Source: DAIOGN01 sp036745245 (GTDB taxonomy: Bacteria; Zixibacteria; MSB-5A5; JAUVRN01). Taken from it: a stretch of DNA of 44,511 nt. The notes beneath the pieces are model-generated. The model saw only the letters and a list, made by a program, of their open reading frames with translations, made no database searches and was not told the origin of the DNA. Location: contig DAIOGN010000007.1 in NCBI GenBank assembly GCA_036745245.1, positions 1-44,511 of the forward strand, read 5' to 3'. Shown piece after piece: positions 33,679 through 42,514 of the stretch. The translations under genes and the position numbers were made by a program. The stretch's first letter is position 1. Each line of letters opens with the position of its first letter.

Positions 33679-34137
33679 ATGAATGCTCGCAAGGAGCAAC
33701 AAGCCACCCCGGAGGAACTCTCCAGGGATCTGGTGTATGTCATCTATGGAGTCAGTCGCAGGGGAAAGGGCTTTGGCTACCAGGTAGCGGAGGCCATGTC
33801 GGAGCGCGGCTTCACCCTCTTCGTGATCCACCCCGATGCCGACCGCGTCGGCCCGTGGTACACCAAGCGTCATGCCACCGATCTGCATCCCAGGCCGGAC
33901 GTGGCACTCATGTGCAGCCCGGCGGCCGCCTCGGAAGGAATCCTGTCCGAGCTGCATCAGGCGGGAGTGACCCAGGTGGTGGCATGGAAGGACTCGATCG
34001 ATGAAGCGGGAATGGACTATGCAAAGAAGCACGGCATGAGTCTCTGGGCCGACTGCCCGTTGCTTCACGTGAAGGGGATGGGGTTCCCGCATAATCTGCA
34101 CAAGGGTCTGCGGGATTTGTTCGGCTCTACCTACTGA
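33679..34137 (+). CDS. CoA-binding (Rossmann) protein of the CoA_binding_2 family
   Basis: 152 residues from the ATG at 33679, with GGAAAGGGGG upstream. The fold starts at LVYVIYGVSRRGKGFGYQVAEAM, where the usual ASxxPxxxGYxV motif is altered, and continues FTLFVIHPDADRVGPWYTKRH and DVALMCSPAAASEGILSEL. The final part, MSLWADCPLLHV, matches the VxDRCP-like end of the family with Cys kept. Such proteins bind CoA or nucleotides with unclear roles. Divergent from the TPR genes. Confidence 0.82.
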   Translation: MNARKEQQATPEELSRDLVYVIYGVSRRGKGFGYQVAEAMSERGFTLFVIHPDADRVGPWYTKRHATDLHPRPDVALMCSPAAASEGILSELHQAGVTQVVAWKDSIDEAGMDYAKKHGMSLWADCPLLHVKGMGFPHNLHKGLRDLFGSTY

Positions 34138-34171
34138 CACTGGCGGGACTTCGGCACGGGGTACTGCCCGC

Positions 34172-34199
34172 TTGACGGACTGGGGGCCCCCTCTATATT
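34172..34199 (+). promoter_or_regulatory. Promoter of tRNA-Asn
   Basis: TTGACG (34172-34177), 16-nt spacer, TATATT (34194-34199). The predicted start is about 16 nt before the tRNA. Five of six matches in each box. Confidence 0.75.
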
Positions 34200-34221
34200 G
34201 GGGGCTTCCTGAGCCCTACAC

Positions 34222-34294
34222 TCCTCGGTAGCTCAGCTGGTAGAGCAGGTGACTGTTAATCACCGGGTCGCAGGTTCGAGTCCTGCCCGAGGAG
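34222..34294 (+). tRNA. tRNA-Asn (GTT)
   Basis: 73-nt cloverleaf: acceptor TCCTCGG/CCGAGGA, D-arm TAGCTCAGCTGGTAGAGCA, anticodon stem GGTGA/TCACC around CTGTTAA (anticodon GTT), T-arm GCAGGTTCGAGTCCTGC, discriminator G. Unlike the two tRNAs above, CCA is not encoded (CTT follows). Confidence 0.96.
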
Positions 34295-34378
34295 CTTCAG
34301 CCTTCGCTACGGGCACGTCCACTGATCAAGGTTGATCGTGCATTCCGCTTCCACATCGCATGGCGCCGTTCCGCTCTT
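34291..34378. repeat. 88-bp exact direct repeat, copy 1 (starts in tRNA-Asn 3' end)
   Basis: Identical to 35538-35625. It covers the last four bases of tRNA-Asn (GGAG), the short spacer, and the stop codon and last codons of the dockerin-type gene. Similarity beyond the repeat falls off on both sides. Confidence 0.95.
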
Positions 34379-35343
34379 GAACACGTGATTCACAAGCTTG
34401 ATGATGTCGGATGATGTGACGCTTGCCGAGCAGTCGACGTCACCTGTTGCCGGTACCGGGTAGGGCGTCTTTCCAGCCTTGAACACGTAGTTTACCAACC
34501 AGATCACGTCCGCCGCCGTGAGCGCACGGTCGTTGTTGGCGTCTCCCGTGAGGTCTACGGTCCACGGCCGCAGTGCGAGCGCCACGACGGCGTCATAGTT
34601 GCTGTTACCGTTGAGGACCACCATGGGTGCATTGTCGCCGGGGGGCCATTCCACTAGCTCAAGGGTGACTTCGCGATATTCAGAAGAGGGAGGCAAGGTG
34701 AGCTCAGCACGCCCCAGTGGATAACGCCCGGATGGCGGACCCAAGCCCGTAAACTTGATGGCACCTCCCATCAGGTATCCTGGCGGCACTTCAGCCGAAC
34801 TGGAATCGCCGAATTCCACCGTGCTCCAGATGGAATTGGGATTGAAGGCTGTATCACCGCTCAGCTGCGGGGTTTGTCCGTTCACCAGCACGCGAAGAAA
34901 GAGCGACACGCCCTGCACATAGTAAGCTGTCCGCACATCCACGTGTAGTGACACCATGGTATCGCCCGGTGGAATCAGATTGTTATAAATCAGCTGATAC
35001 CCCGTGTCGCTTACTGGCACAAGAAAAGGCCCCCCCGGGCCGCAATTTGGCTGGAGAACGCCAATGTACACGTAATGGGTATGACGGAGCATGTCACGTA
35101 ACGTAACGCCTTCGTAACCGTCGAGATCCATGCAGCCATGCTCCGCAGCTGGCTCAATGCCCTTGAGAACGAAATCCTTGAAGGCAAGGACGTCAGCGGA
35201 TGTAACGGTGTTGCTCAGATTCAGGTCACCGCACAAGGTCGGGCATTGGGCCTTCGATGGTCAGCCTCCAGCGCGCTCACTATGGCCACGATGGCTGCCG
35301 CAAAAGGCCCTGCTCGCAGTTGGCCGTGCCGGATTGGATCCAT
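34307..35343 (-). CDS. Secreted protein with paired dockerin-like repeats; frameshift at the signal peptide
   Basis: The mature part is open from 35236 (LCGDLNLSNTVTSADVLAFKDFVL) to the stop at 34307, about 309 residues. The C-terminus has two dockerin-like repeats (GDANNDRALTAADVIWLVNYVF and GDVDCSASVTSSDIIKLVNHVF, quoted in part), ending INLDQWTCP; each has a DxNxD-type calcium loop and helix. In-frame sequence upstream meets a TGA at 35261. A signal peptide is present in another frame: the ATG at 35343 reads MDPIRHGQLRAGPFAAAIVA... VSALEA. One base gained or lost between about 35237 and 35262 would join them, matching the paralogue at 35554. Either the gene is recently broken or the base call is wrong. 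No clear ribosome site. Confidence 0.7.
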
Positions 35344-35537
35344 ACAGCAAATGTAGCGGGAGGGCGGATACTAGAACAGCCTCTTCGGCGGGCCCCATTA
35401 GAGCTTGGGGGCACTTCTAATGAAGCCAAACCCGGAGAATGGGTTAGAGTGTGCGGTTATCGTGATCCACAGGGATCATCGATTGAGTAACTGCCTGGCC
35501 AGAGCGACTCGAATGGTTCGAAATTCGTCCAGTCCGG

Positions 35538-35625
35538 GGAGCTTCAGCCTTCGCTACGGGCACGTCCACTGATCAAGGTTGATCGTGCATTCCGCTTCCA
35601 CATCGCATGGCGCCGTTCCGCTCTT
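35538..35625. repeat. 88-bp exact direct repeat, copy 2
   Basis: Same 88 bp as 34291-34378. Just upstream (35510-35537) the sequence GGTTCGAAATTCG next to the repeat recalls a tRNA T-arm in degenerate form, but no complete tRNA can be folded. Confidence 0.93.
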
Positions 35626-36558
35626 AAAGATGTAATTGACCAATCCAATAATATCCGATGACGTCACTTCGGCCGAGCAGTTGATATCTCCGGCCGCGGG
35701 CACTGGGTAGGGTGTTCGGCCGCTCTTGAAAACAAAGTTCACAAGTCCGATGATATCGGCTGCACTTAGAATGCGATCGTTGTTGGTGTCGCCGGTGAGG
35801 GCTACTGTGATTGGGTCCGGATTCAGCGCCCATCCATCGTGCGTATACCTGCGCACCACCATGGGCGTGTTGTCTCCCGGAGGCCATTCAGAAGGCTCCA
35901 ACGTAAGGACTCGGTACTCCAGGGAGGCCGGCACAAGTAGCTCGACGGTGCACACCTCGTATCGCCCCGGGGGGGCCCCATGAGTAGGGTCATGATCGAA
36001 CATTCTTGCGAACAGGTGCCCTTGAGGAACCGGCGTGGACTTCGGGTCCGTCAGCAGGAACAAATTCCAGGACGGCGGGTCTTGGACGACAAGGGACCCG
36101 AATGTGGGAGTCTGTCCATCGACTTCAAAGCGGTGACCCACGGCCACGGCCAGGTTGTTTCCGGTCACTGTGACTTCTACATACACCGTAATCGACGTGT
36201 CACCCGGGGGAATGATGCAATTGTAGTGAAGGTAATGGCTGTCATTTGGAATGGGAACGAACGTTCCACTATCTGGAGTGCAATCCAAGTCGGGGCCGAT
36301 CCACATGGCCTGTGCCATCAACCTGCAATAGTCACTCACCGAGTTACCCTGGTGGTTGTCTACTTCCGCGCAGGCGGAGTCAAAGCCGCCCCAGCTAAGG
36401 TAGCGGTAATAATCCCAATAGACGGCCATATCGGCGCTGCTGATGAATCCGTTTTCGGTGAGGTCCCCACAGAGAGCTGTACATTGGGCATTTGAAGCGG
36501 CAGAGCCCGGCCCGAGCGCCATCGACAAGACGAAGGCCAGTACGATGAGAAAACGCAT
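35554..36558 (-). CDS. Secreted protein with paired dockerin-like repeats (intact paralogue)
   Basis: 334 residues; the ATG at 36558 has AGGAG 9 nt upstream (a GTG at 36567 is too close to it). Signal peptide MRFLIVLAFVLSMALGPGSA. Right after it lies CGDLTENGFISSADM, an N-terminal dockerin-like half repeat. The middle (PPGDTSITVYVEVTV; PPGRYEVCTVELLVP) is beta-rich, cohesin-like in pattern. The C-terminus has two repeats, GDTNNDRILSAADIIGLVNF and GDINCSAEVTSSDIIGLVNY, then ECTINLDQWTCP, identical to its neighbour. This pairing of a beta domain with a C-terminal dockerin pair is typical of extracellular proteins in Zixibacteria-like genomes. Whether a cohesin partner exists cannot be seen. Confidence 0.85.
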   Translation of the reverse strand: MRFLIVLAFVLSMALGPGSAASNAQCTALCGDLTENGFISSADMAVYWDYYRYLSWGGFDSACAEVDNHQGNSVSDYCRLMAQAMWIGPDLDCTPDSGTFVPIPNDSHYLHYNCIIPPGDTSITVYVEVTVTGNNLAVAVGHRFEVDGQTPTFGSLVVQDPPSWNLFLLTDPKSTPVPQGHLFARMFDHDPTHGAPPGRYEVCTVELLVPASLEYRVLTLEPSEWPPGDNTPMVVRRYTHDGWALNPDPITVALTGDTNNDRILSAADIIGLVNFVFKSGRTPYPVPAAGDINCSAEVTSSDIIGLVNYIFKSGTAPCDVEAECTINLDQWTCP

Positions 36559-36745
36559 TGGAAACACGCTCCTGCAAGTCAGCCCAACGGAATGGCCAGC
36601 CCTGCCTCAACAAGGTAGTGCATACTTTGGAGGAGGGGTATCCGGAACACAGGTGACAGCTTGCCGTGGATGCCATTAGTTGAGGCGGCAAGTTGGAACA
36701 CAAGTGCTATCACAGGGTTACGTGATTGAGCCAAGGGATATTCCC

Positions 36746-36771
36746 GGTAATGTCAGAGGATTTGCATTACC
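36746..36771. promoter_or_regulatory. Inverted repeat upstream of the cupin gene
   Basis: GGTAATG (36746-36752) and CATTACC (36765-36771), perfect 7-bp arms, 12-nt spacer, about 77 nt before the cupin ATG. Possible operator in the divergent region 36559-36847, which otherwise shows no gene. Confidence 0.4.
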
Positions 36772-36847
36772 ACCCGAAAGGTTCGAGTTTCGTACGACCC
36801 GAAGAGCTTATCTTTCGCCACACACTTCAAACTGAGATCTTCGGACT

Positions 36848-37264
36848 ATGGAAATCAAGAGAAGCGGCTCTCAACCAACTCGCAAAGGACCGGCCGAGTA
36901 TTTCACCGGCTCGGTACAGATTGATCCCCTGTTTGAGGCGCAGGCGCCGGCGCGCGCAGTGGGTGCCAGGGTGACCTTCGAGCCCGGCGCGCGTACAGCG
37001 TGGCACACTCACCCGCTGGGTCAGACGTTAATCGTGACGGCTGGCCGCGGTCGAGCGCAATGCTGGGGCGGGCCGGTGGTGGAGATTCGACCGGGAGACG
37101 TGATTTCGTTTCTGCCAGGCGAAAAACACTGGCATGGTGCCACGGCGGAGGCCTCGATGACACACATCGCAGTTCAGGAGGCGCTTGACGGCAAGACCGC
37201 CGAGTGGATGGAGCAGGTGAGCGACGAACAATACCAGGCGGAAGCAGCCAGGGAGACGCAATGA
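36848..37264 (+). CDS. Single-domain cupin protein
   Basis: 138 residues. Cupin motif 1 is in GARTAWHTHPLGQTLIVTAG (HxH, with E replaced by Q after the glycine) and motif 2 in RPGDVISFLPGEKHWHGA (H kept). Together these give three metal-ligand histidines. The layout matches the YdbB-like cupins annotated near carboxymuconolactone decarboxylase genes; substrate is unknown. Its stop overlaps the DinB start by ATGA, so the two proteins are made together. The ribosome site is weak. Confidence 0.85.
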   Translation: MEIKRSGSQPTRKGPAEYFTGSVQIDPLFEAQAPARAVGARVTFEPGARTAWHTHPLGQTLIVTAGRGRAQCWGGPVVEIRPGDVISFLPGEKHWHGATAEASMTHIAVQEALDGKTAEWMEQVSDEQYQAEAARETQ

Positions 37265-37785
37265 AACGACCGGCAGATAACGAATATGCATCGTTCTTTC
37301 GTGGCTACGTCGACCTGGTACCCGAGGAAGATCTCCTCGGTGTGCTCGAAAGCCAGGGTGGACTCTTGCGTCGGTTCGCTGCCGGTGTACCGCGTGATCG
37401 TGAAACATTTGCGTACGCGCCAGGGAAGTGGACGATTCGGCAGGTGATGGGGCACCTGGGCGATGGCGAACGCGTCTTCGGATTCCGTGCCTTGTGCTTC
37501 GGGCGCGGCGATCAGACGCCGCTCCCCGGGTTCGACGAGAACGAGTACGTGGAACGATCTCGGTACAACGAAGCCCCGCTCCTGGAGCTGGCGGAAGATT
37601 TTGTGCAGAGCCGCGAGTCCAACCTGCGGACCTTCAGGGGCTTTGGCGAGGAGGAATGGTCCAGGTCCGGAGTCGCCAACGGGAACGCCGTCACAGTGCG
37701 CGCACTCGCGTTCGTGATGGCGGGCCATGTGCGCCACCATCTGAAAGTCCTGCACGAACGATACGGAGCCGACGTCGACAGTTGA
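37261..37785 (+). CDS. DinB-family protein (DinB_2-like)
   Basis: 174 residues from the ATG at 37261. Metal-ligand histidines of the four-helix bundle are in IRQVMGHLGDGERVFGFRAL and MAGHVRHHLKVLHERY. The YAPGKWTIRQVMGHL segment is characteristic of the DinB_2 subgroup, which includes bacillithiol S-transferases and putative detoxification enzymes. Translationally coupled to the cupin. It is only distantly related to the DinB-like protein at 2321. Converges on the trehalose operon with a 26-bp gap. Confidence 0.85.
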   Translation: MKRPADNEYASFFRGYVDLVPEEDLLGVLESQGGLLRRFAAGVPRDRETFAYAPGKWTIRQVMGHLGDGERVFGFRALCFGRGDQTPLPGFDENEYVERSRYNEAPLLELAEDFVQSRESNLRTFRGFGEEEWSRSGVANGNAVTVRALAFVMAGHVRHHLKVLHERYGADVDS

Positions 37786-37811
37786 GGAGTAGCCTCCGAG
37801 TCACGTTTGCC

Positions 37812-40100
37812 CTACGATACGGCCACCGCGTGGTTTGCAGCAGGAGAGGGCGTGCGAATGCCCTGCGCCGCCTCCGACAGAAAGCTCGCGGCCCAGCGAT
37901 AGACGTTGTTCTCATCCACCACCTGACGCATGCGCGTCATCCGCGCCCGACGCTCCTCGTCGGGCATGGAGAGGGCCGCGTGCAGGGCCTCCGCGAATCC
38001 CTCGCCGTCGTACGGATTGATCACCATGGCATCGGGAAGCTCGCGTGCCGCGCCCGCGAATTCCGAGAGGATCAGCACTCCGTCGGAATCGGCTTTCGCG
38101 GCGACGTACTCCTTCGCCACCAGGTTCATCCCGTCGTGAAGCGAACTGACCACGCACAGCGACGCCATGGATAGAAACGTGTGCACCGCGGCAGAGTTGT
38201 GCTGGGCCACCAGAAACTGAATGGGTTTCCAGCCATTCTCCTCGAACTTCCAATTGATCCGGTCGGCGAGAGCTTCGAGATCCGTCACCAGGTCGCGATA
38301 GCGGGGAATGTGCGTGCGGCTGGGAGCGCCCAGTTGCACGAAGGTGAAGCGCCCGCGATGCTCGGGGTGCTTTTCGAAGAGCCTCGCGATGGCGTGAAAG
38401 CGCTCGGGCAGCCCCTTCGTGTAGTCGATCCGTTCCACTCCCACGCCCACCTGTACATCGTGCAGCTTGAGACGGGTCTTGATCTCGTCCTTGTGAGCCT
38501 CCAGCGCTTCGCCTGAGGCCACCCGGCGTTCATCCCAGCTCTGCACGCTGATGGGAAAGGGGCGCACCAGCGTCCGAGTGCGTTCGAAGTCCACCGCGGA
38601 CTGATCCCAATCGAGGCGCGCCTCCAGCGATCGATCCACGGTATCGAGGAAGTTGTTGCAATGTTGCTGTAGATGGAAGCCGATGAGGTCGGACCCCAGC
38701 AGACCGCGCACAATGTCGGGTCCCCAGGGGCAAATGCGAAACGCCTCCGCGGTGGGCCAGGGAATGTGCCAGAACACGGCCGTCTTCAGATCGGGGCGCG
38801 CCGCTTTGAGAATCTGCGGCAACAGGGCCAGGTGATAGTCATGCACCCACACCAGGGCCGGCGAGGAGTCCAGTTCGTCCAGGATTGCCTCGGCGAACCG
38901 GTGATTCACACGCACATACGCATTCCAGTCTTCCGAACGAAAGATCGGACGCTCGTGCGTGTGGTGACACAAGGGCCACAGCCCTTCGTTGGAGAATCCG
39001 TAGTAGTAGCCCTGCTCCTCGTCGCGGGAGAGCCAGATACGCTTGAGCGTGTACCTCGGGTCGCGCGGAGGCACGGTGAGTCTGCCCCGTGAGTCGGAGA
39101 AGCTTCGGTCGGCATCCCCTGAACCATGCGCCACCCACATGCCGCCACAGGCCTGCAGAATGGGATCCACCGCCGTCACGAGACCTGAGGCGGGGATGGA
39201 GACCCGCGGGGTGCCATCCTTCATGGAGTGCACGTAGGGCTCGCGATTGCTCACCACGATGAGGGGCGCACCGGAAAGGCACGTGGTGGCGTGAGCTTCC
39301 AGGCGCTCTCGCGACCACACCTTGTCGCGATGCACGGATTCCTCCGAACGTGCCCGGGCGCTCGACTTCGCGGCACGGTACGACGCGGCCAGATGTTCCG
39401 TTTCCTCCGTGAGAGTGCCCACGGGCAGGCGCGGCGGCGGTAGTTCGGAGGCATCGCCCATGCGCACGCCTTTCATCCAGCTGGCCAGCCGGATCAGGGG
39501 CCCTTCGTACACCACCCAGGTCACGAGCATGGTGCCAACCAGGAGACCCAGGGTCACCACGAACACCCAGAAGAGTGCATGCAGAAGCCGCCCGGTGCTC
39601 CGTTCCTCCAGGTAGGAGGCGTCGTGGACTGCGGCGAGGACGCCCCGCCGGCCCGACAGACTGTCGTACACCGGCAGCGCAAGAACATGGAGAGGCGACT
39701 CGCGCAGCTCCACCAGTTCCACGAATTCCGCCTTCGAGTTGCCTACGCGTGCGGCCACGGGGGCGATATCGTCTGAGAATTCGTCCACACGCCGATGGGC
39801 ACACAACAGGTGTCCCTGCTCGTCGAAGAGCAGAAAGCCCAGAAGCCGAGAACGCACCTCAGGCTGATCGCTGAGGACGGGAGGCAGATCTTTGGGTTCG
39901 AGGGTGAGGGCCTGCGAGGCGGCGGGTGCCAGGTTGAGCGCAATCGCGCGCGATCGCCGGGTCAGATCCTCCACATCGATCTCGTGTTCCCGCTGGATCG
40001 TGCGCCAGAACATGAACGCGGTCGTCAGGCCCGCCATCCCCGCGATGAGCAGGGCGACACGCACGGCCCGGTTGGTCCGAATCAGCGAGTTCAGTGGCAT
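37812..40100 (-). CDS. Membrane-anchored trehalose-6-phosphate synthase (GT20) with sensor-like N-terminus
   Basis: 762 residues from the ATG at 40100 with an AGGGAGGGAAGG ribosome site. Two helices (about 18-36 and 180-206) flank a roughly 140-residue extracytoplasmic domain (LLGFLLFDEQGHLLCAHRRVDEF; LPVYDSLSGRRGVLAAV) like a Cache/CHASE sensor; a short HAMP-like linker follows. The GT20 domain from about residue 275 begins VVSNREPYVHS and has VWVHDYHLALLPQIL, GFHLQQHCNNFL, GVGVERIDYTKGLPERF (conserved Arg and Lys for UDP-glucose) and SSLHDGMNLVAKEY. It makes trehalose 6-phosphate from UDP-glucose and glucose 6-phosphate. Its start overlaps the upstream gene by 10 nt. The fusion suggests that an outside signal may tune synthesis. 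Confidence 0.9.
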   Translation of the reverse strand: MPLNSLIRTNRAVRVALLIAGMAGLTTAFMFWRTIQREHEIDVEDLTRRSRAIALNLAPAASQALTLEPKDLPPVLSDQPEVRSRLLGFLLFDEQGHLLCAHRRVDEFSDDIAPVAARVGNSKAEFVELVELRESPLHVLALPVYDSLSGRRGVLAAVHDASYLEERSTGRLLHALFWVFVVTLGLLVGTMLVTWVVYEGPLIRLASWMKGVRMGDASELPPPRLPVGTLTEETEHLAASYRAAKSSARARSEESVHRDKVWSRERLEAHATTCLSGAPLIVVSNREPYVHSMKDGTPRVSIPASGLVTAVDPILQACGGMWVAHGSGDADRSFSDSRGRLTVPPRDPRYTLKRIWLSRDEEQGYYYGFSNEGLWPLCHHTHERPIFRSEDWNAYVRVNHRFAEAILDELDSSPALVWVHDYHLALLPQILKAARPDLKTAVFWHIPWPTAEAFRICPWGPDIVRGLLGSDLIGFHLQQHCNNFLDTVDRSLEARLDWDQSAVDFERTRTLVRPFPISVQSWDERRVASGEALEAHKDEIKTRLKLHDVQVGVGVERIDYTKGLPERFHAIARLFEKHPEHRGRFTFVQLGAPSRTHIPRYRDLVTDLEALADRINWKFEENGWKPIQFLVAQHNSAAVHTFLSMASLCVVSSLHDGMNLVAKEYVAAKADSDGVLILSEFAGAARELPDAMVINPYDGEGFAEALHAALSMPDEERRARMTRMRQVVDENNVYRWAASFLSEAAQGIRTPSPAANHAVAVS

Positions 40101-42209
40101 ACCTTCCCTCCCTGGAACCACGTCTGAAGCCTTGCCTGAAGCTCGTCGCGGGTGCTGCGCACGGCGGCCGGGATGAGGCCCGGGTCGGGGATTCCGATCG
40201 GGTCGTCCATGGGCCAGAAGTGATGCACAGCGTTGGGAAACTGCCGGGCCGCGGCCGTCCAGGCGTCTTCTGCGAGGACAATTACTTCATCGACGACATC
40301 GCTACGCACGTCCTCGAGGGTCTTCGAACTCTGGCGGCTGGCATCGAGGCCGATTTCAGAAAGCGCCGACAGGACCTCGGCATTTACCATCGTGCGTGTG
40401 AGGCCGGCGCTCAGCACGCGCACATCGGCAGGCGCACACGATCGGGCCAGGCATTCCGCGAGTTGACTGCGCGCCGAATTGTAACGGCACACGAAGAGGA
40501 TCGTCTTTCCGGGGGCGACCACGGTACAGGGCTCGCCGACGCCCGGCTCGAGCCGGAACCACATGAAGCCATGGGGGCCCAGCGAGAGCGGGTATCGNNN
40601 NNNNNNNCTGCGGGAACACGCTTCGTCCGATGATTTCCACCGGCAGCTGGCTGCGCCAGGCCGACAGGTCCAGGAGCGCGTGATGCACGAACCGCGACAG
40701 ATTGTAAGCGCACAGCACGGTCTCGCCTTCGCGCTCCCGCACGAAGGCCAGAATGTGTGGATTGTTTGCATCGACCAGTTTGAGATCACGGCTGCGGAAG
40801 GCGCGCACGTCATGGTGCGCCTTGATGAACCGCCGGAACCAGTTCAGAAATGACGTCGGCAGGTGGTCCGCCGACTCCACGTTGCGTCCCGCGTAGTGGT
40901 ATTCGGGCGACGTGATCACGGGAGCGTCCAGCCGCTCGGGATCCGCGTCCGAAAAGCCGGCGTTCCGTCCCGAATTCCATTGCATCGGAGTGCGCACTGA
41001 GAGTCGGTCGTCGAGCCGCACATCATCGCCCATGCCGATCTCGTCGCCGTAGTAGAACACCGCGCAGCCGGGCAGACCCAGGATGAGCGCATGCAGCAAT
41101 TCGATCTGTCGGCGCCCGCCCAGAAGCAACGGCCATAGCCGCCGCCGGATCCCCAGATTCAGTCGCATCCCCGGCGCGACGGCGAAGGCTGTCATCATGT
41201 ACTCACGCTCGTCGGGAGTGACCATTTCCAGGCTGAGCTCGTCGTGGTTTCTGAGAAACATGGCCCACTGGCAGCCCGGAGGCAGAGGTGGCTCAGCCCG
41301 CAACAGGTCAATCAGCACTCCGGCGTTCTCGCTGCGGATGGCCATGAACAGGCGCGGCATGAGAGGAAAGTGGAAGGCCATCTGAAACTCGTCGCCACCA
41401 CCGAAGTAGGCGACCAGGTCGTTCAGGTTCTGATTGGCTTCGGCCAGAAGAACGCGCCTGGGCTCAAACGAGTCGGCCACGTGCCGGAGCTCCCTGAGAA
41501 AAGCGTGGGTCTCGGGCAGGCTCTCGCAGTTGGTTCCATCGCGCTCAAACAGATACGGGACGGCGTCGACACGAAATCCGTCCACGCCCACGTCGAGCCA
41601 GAATCGAGCCACGTCGAGCATTTCCGCGCGCACGTCCGGGTGGTCGAAATTGAGGTCGGGCTGATGAGAGAAGAAGCGGTGCCAGTAATACAGGCCGCAG
41701 GCGGGCTCCAGGGCCCAGTTTGACGTTTCCCGGTCGGTGAAAATGACACGGGCCTGTGAGTATCTGTCGGGAGTGGCGCTCCAGACATAGTAATCGTGGT
41801 ACGGATGCCCGGGGCCCTGGCGCGCCGACTGGTACCAAGGGTGCTGATCGCTGGTGTGATTGAGCACCAGGTCGATGATCACGCGCAGGCCGGAGTCGTG
41901 CGCCGTTCGCAGCAGTTCCCGAAAGTCTTCGAGCGTGCCCAGGTCCGGGTGAACGCCTTTGAAATCCGCGACGTCGTAGCCGCCGTCACGCATGGGGCTG
42001 GGGAAGACGGGCGAGAGCCACACCGCGCCCACGCCCAGCTCGCGAATGTACCCCAACTTCTGTGTGAGTCCGCGAAGGTCGCCGATCCCGTCGCCGTTGG
42101 AATCGCAGAATGCACGCACGTGAACCTGATAGATGTCGAGGTCCTCATACCAGGCCGGACCCGGTCGTTCAGGCTTAGTAGCGTGCGCGTGAAGTGTTTG
42201 TGTTGCCAT
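40091..42209 (-). CDS. treS: Trehalose synthase (TreS, GH13) fused to a low-molecular-weight phosphatase-like domain; contains a contig gap
   Basis: The ATG at 42209 has GGGGAG 4 nt upstream. The first 534 codons are GH13: WYEDLDIYQVHVRAF, DLVLNHTSDQH, GVDGFRVDAVPYL (nucleophile Asp), LLAEANQN (acid Glu), FLRNHDELSLE. This fits TreS, which interconverts maltose and trehalose. Ten Ns (40598-40607) shift the frame; the next contig resumes with the expected TreS end YPLSLGPHGFMWFRLEP. With no stop it runs on into KTILFVCRYNSARSQLAE, the C-x5-R loop of LMW phosphatases and ArsC, then FWPMDDPIGIPDPG as acid loop, ending at 40091. The two resolving cysteines of ArsC are absent (AEDAWTAAARQF in that region), so arsenate reduction is unlikely. 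A GTG at 40522 could start a separate protein but has no ribosome site. Overlaps the T6P synthase by 10 nt. Confidence 0.82.
40598..40607. other. Contig gap (10 N) near the end of treS
   Basis: Flanks read GRSVFPQ and RYPLSLGPHGF; typical TreS proteins have about four residues (IGEL-like) between them, so the true gap is probably 9-12 nt. A multiple of three is needed to keep frame. Confidence 0.95.
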
Positions 42210-42514
42210 CTCGCTCCCCATGGATTGAAGGGCGCTGCATGGCCCTGATCGTTCAGCCAGGCGTGATTCTGCCTGGTGTTCTGATGTCCCTTGCTCGCGT
42301 CGCGGAGTGCTCAGTCCGGTCGGCCAGGCCGCCCGGAAGGGTCGCGCTGGACTGGATTGCGTGCATCCGTCAGGACGGACGGTGCACACGGCTCGTGCAA
42401 GCTTTGTACCCCCGGGGCATGACCCGGGTTTCAAGGGGAGAGAGAGTTTTCCGGCCCCTCATATGAAGGCACTCCCGGCATCGCGTATTGCCTGCACAGG
42501 AGCGTAATGGGTAT
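42210..42514. other. Divergent intergenic region between treS and the antiporter
   Basis: 305 bp without a supported gene. It holds CCCGGG-N6-CCCGGG around 42412-42436 and CCAGGC-N8-GCCTGG around 42257-42277, both possible hairpins. No convincing promoter boxes. Confidence 0.4.

Noticed and set aside
40091..40522. Separate phosphatase gene starting at GTG 40522
   Set aside because: No ribosome site before the GTG and no stop codon after the TreS domain; a continuous fusion is simpler, though not proven.
40091..40530. Arsenate reductase as the function of the domain fused to TreS
   Set aside because: The C-x5-R loop is present, but both downstream cysteines of thioredoxin-coupled ArsC are missing and the neighbours are trehalose genes.
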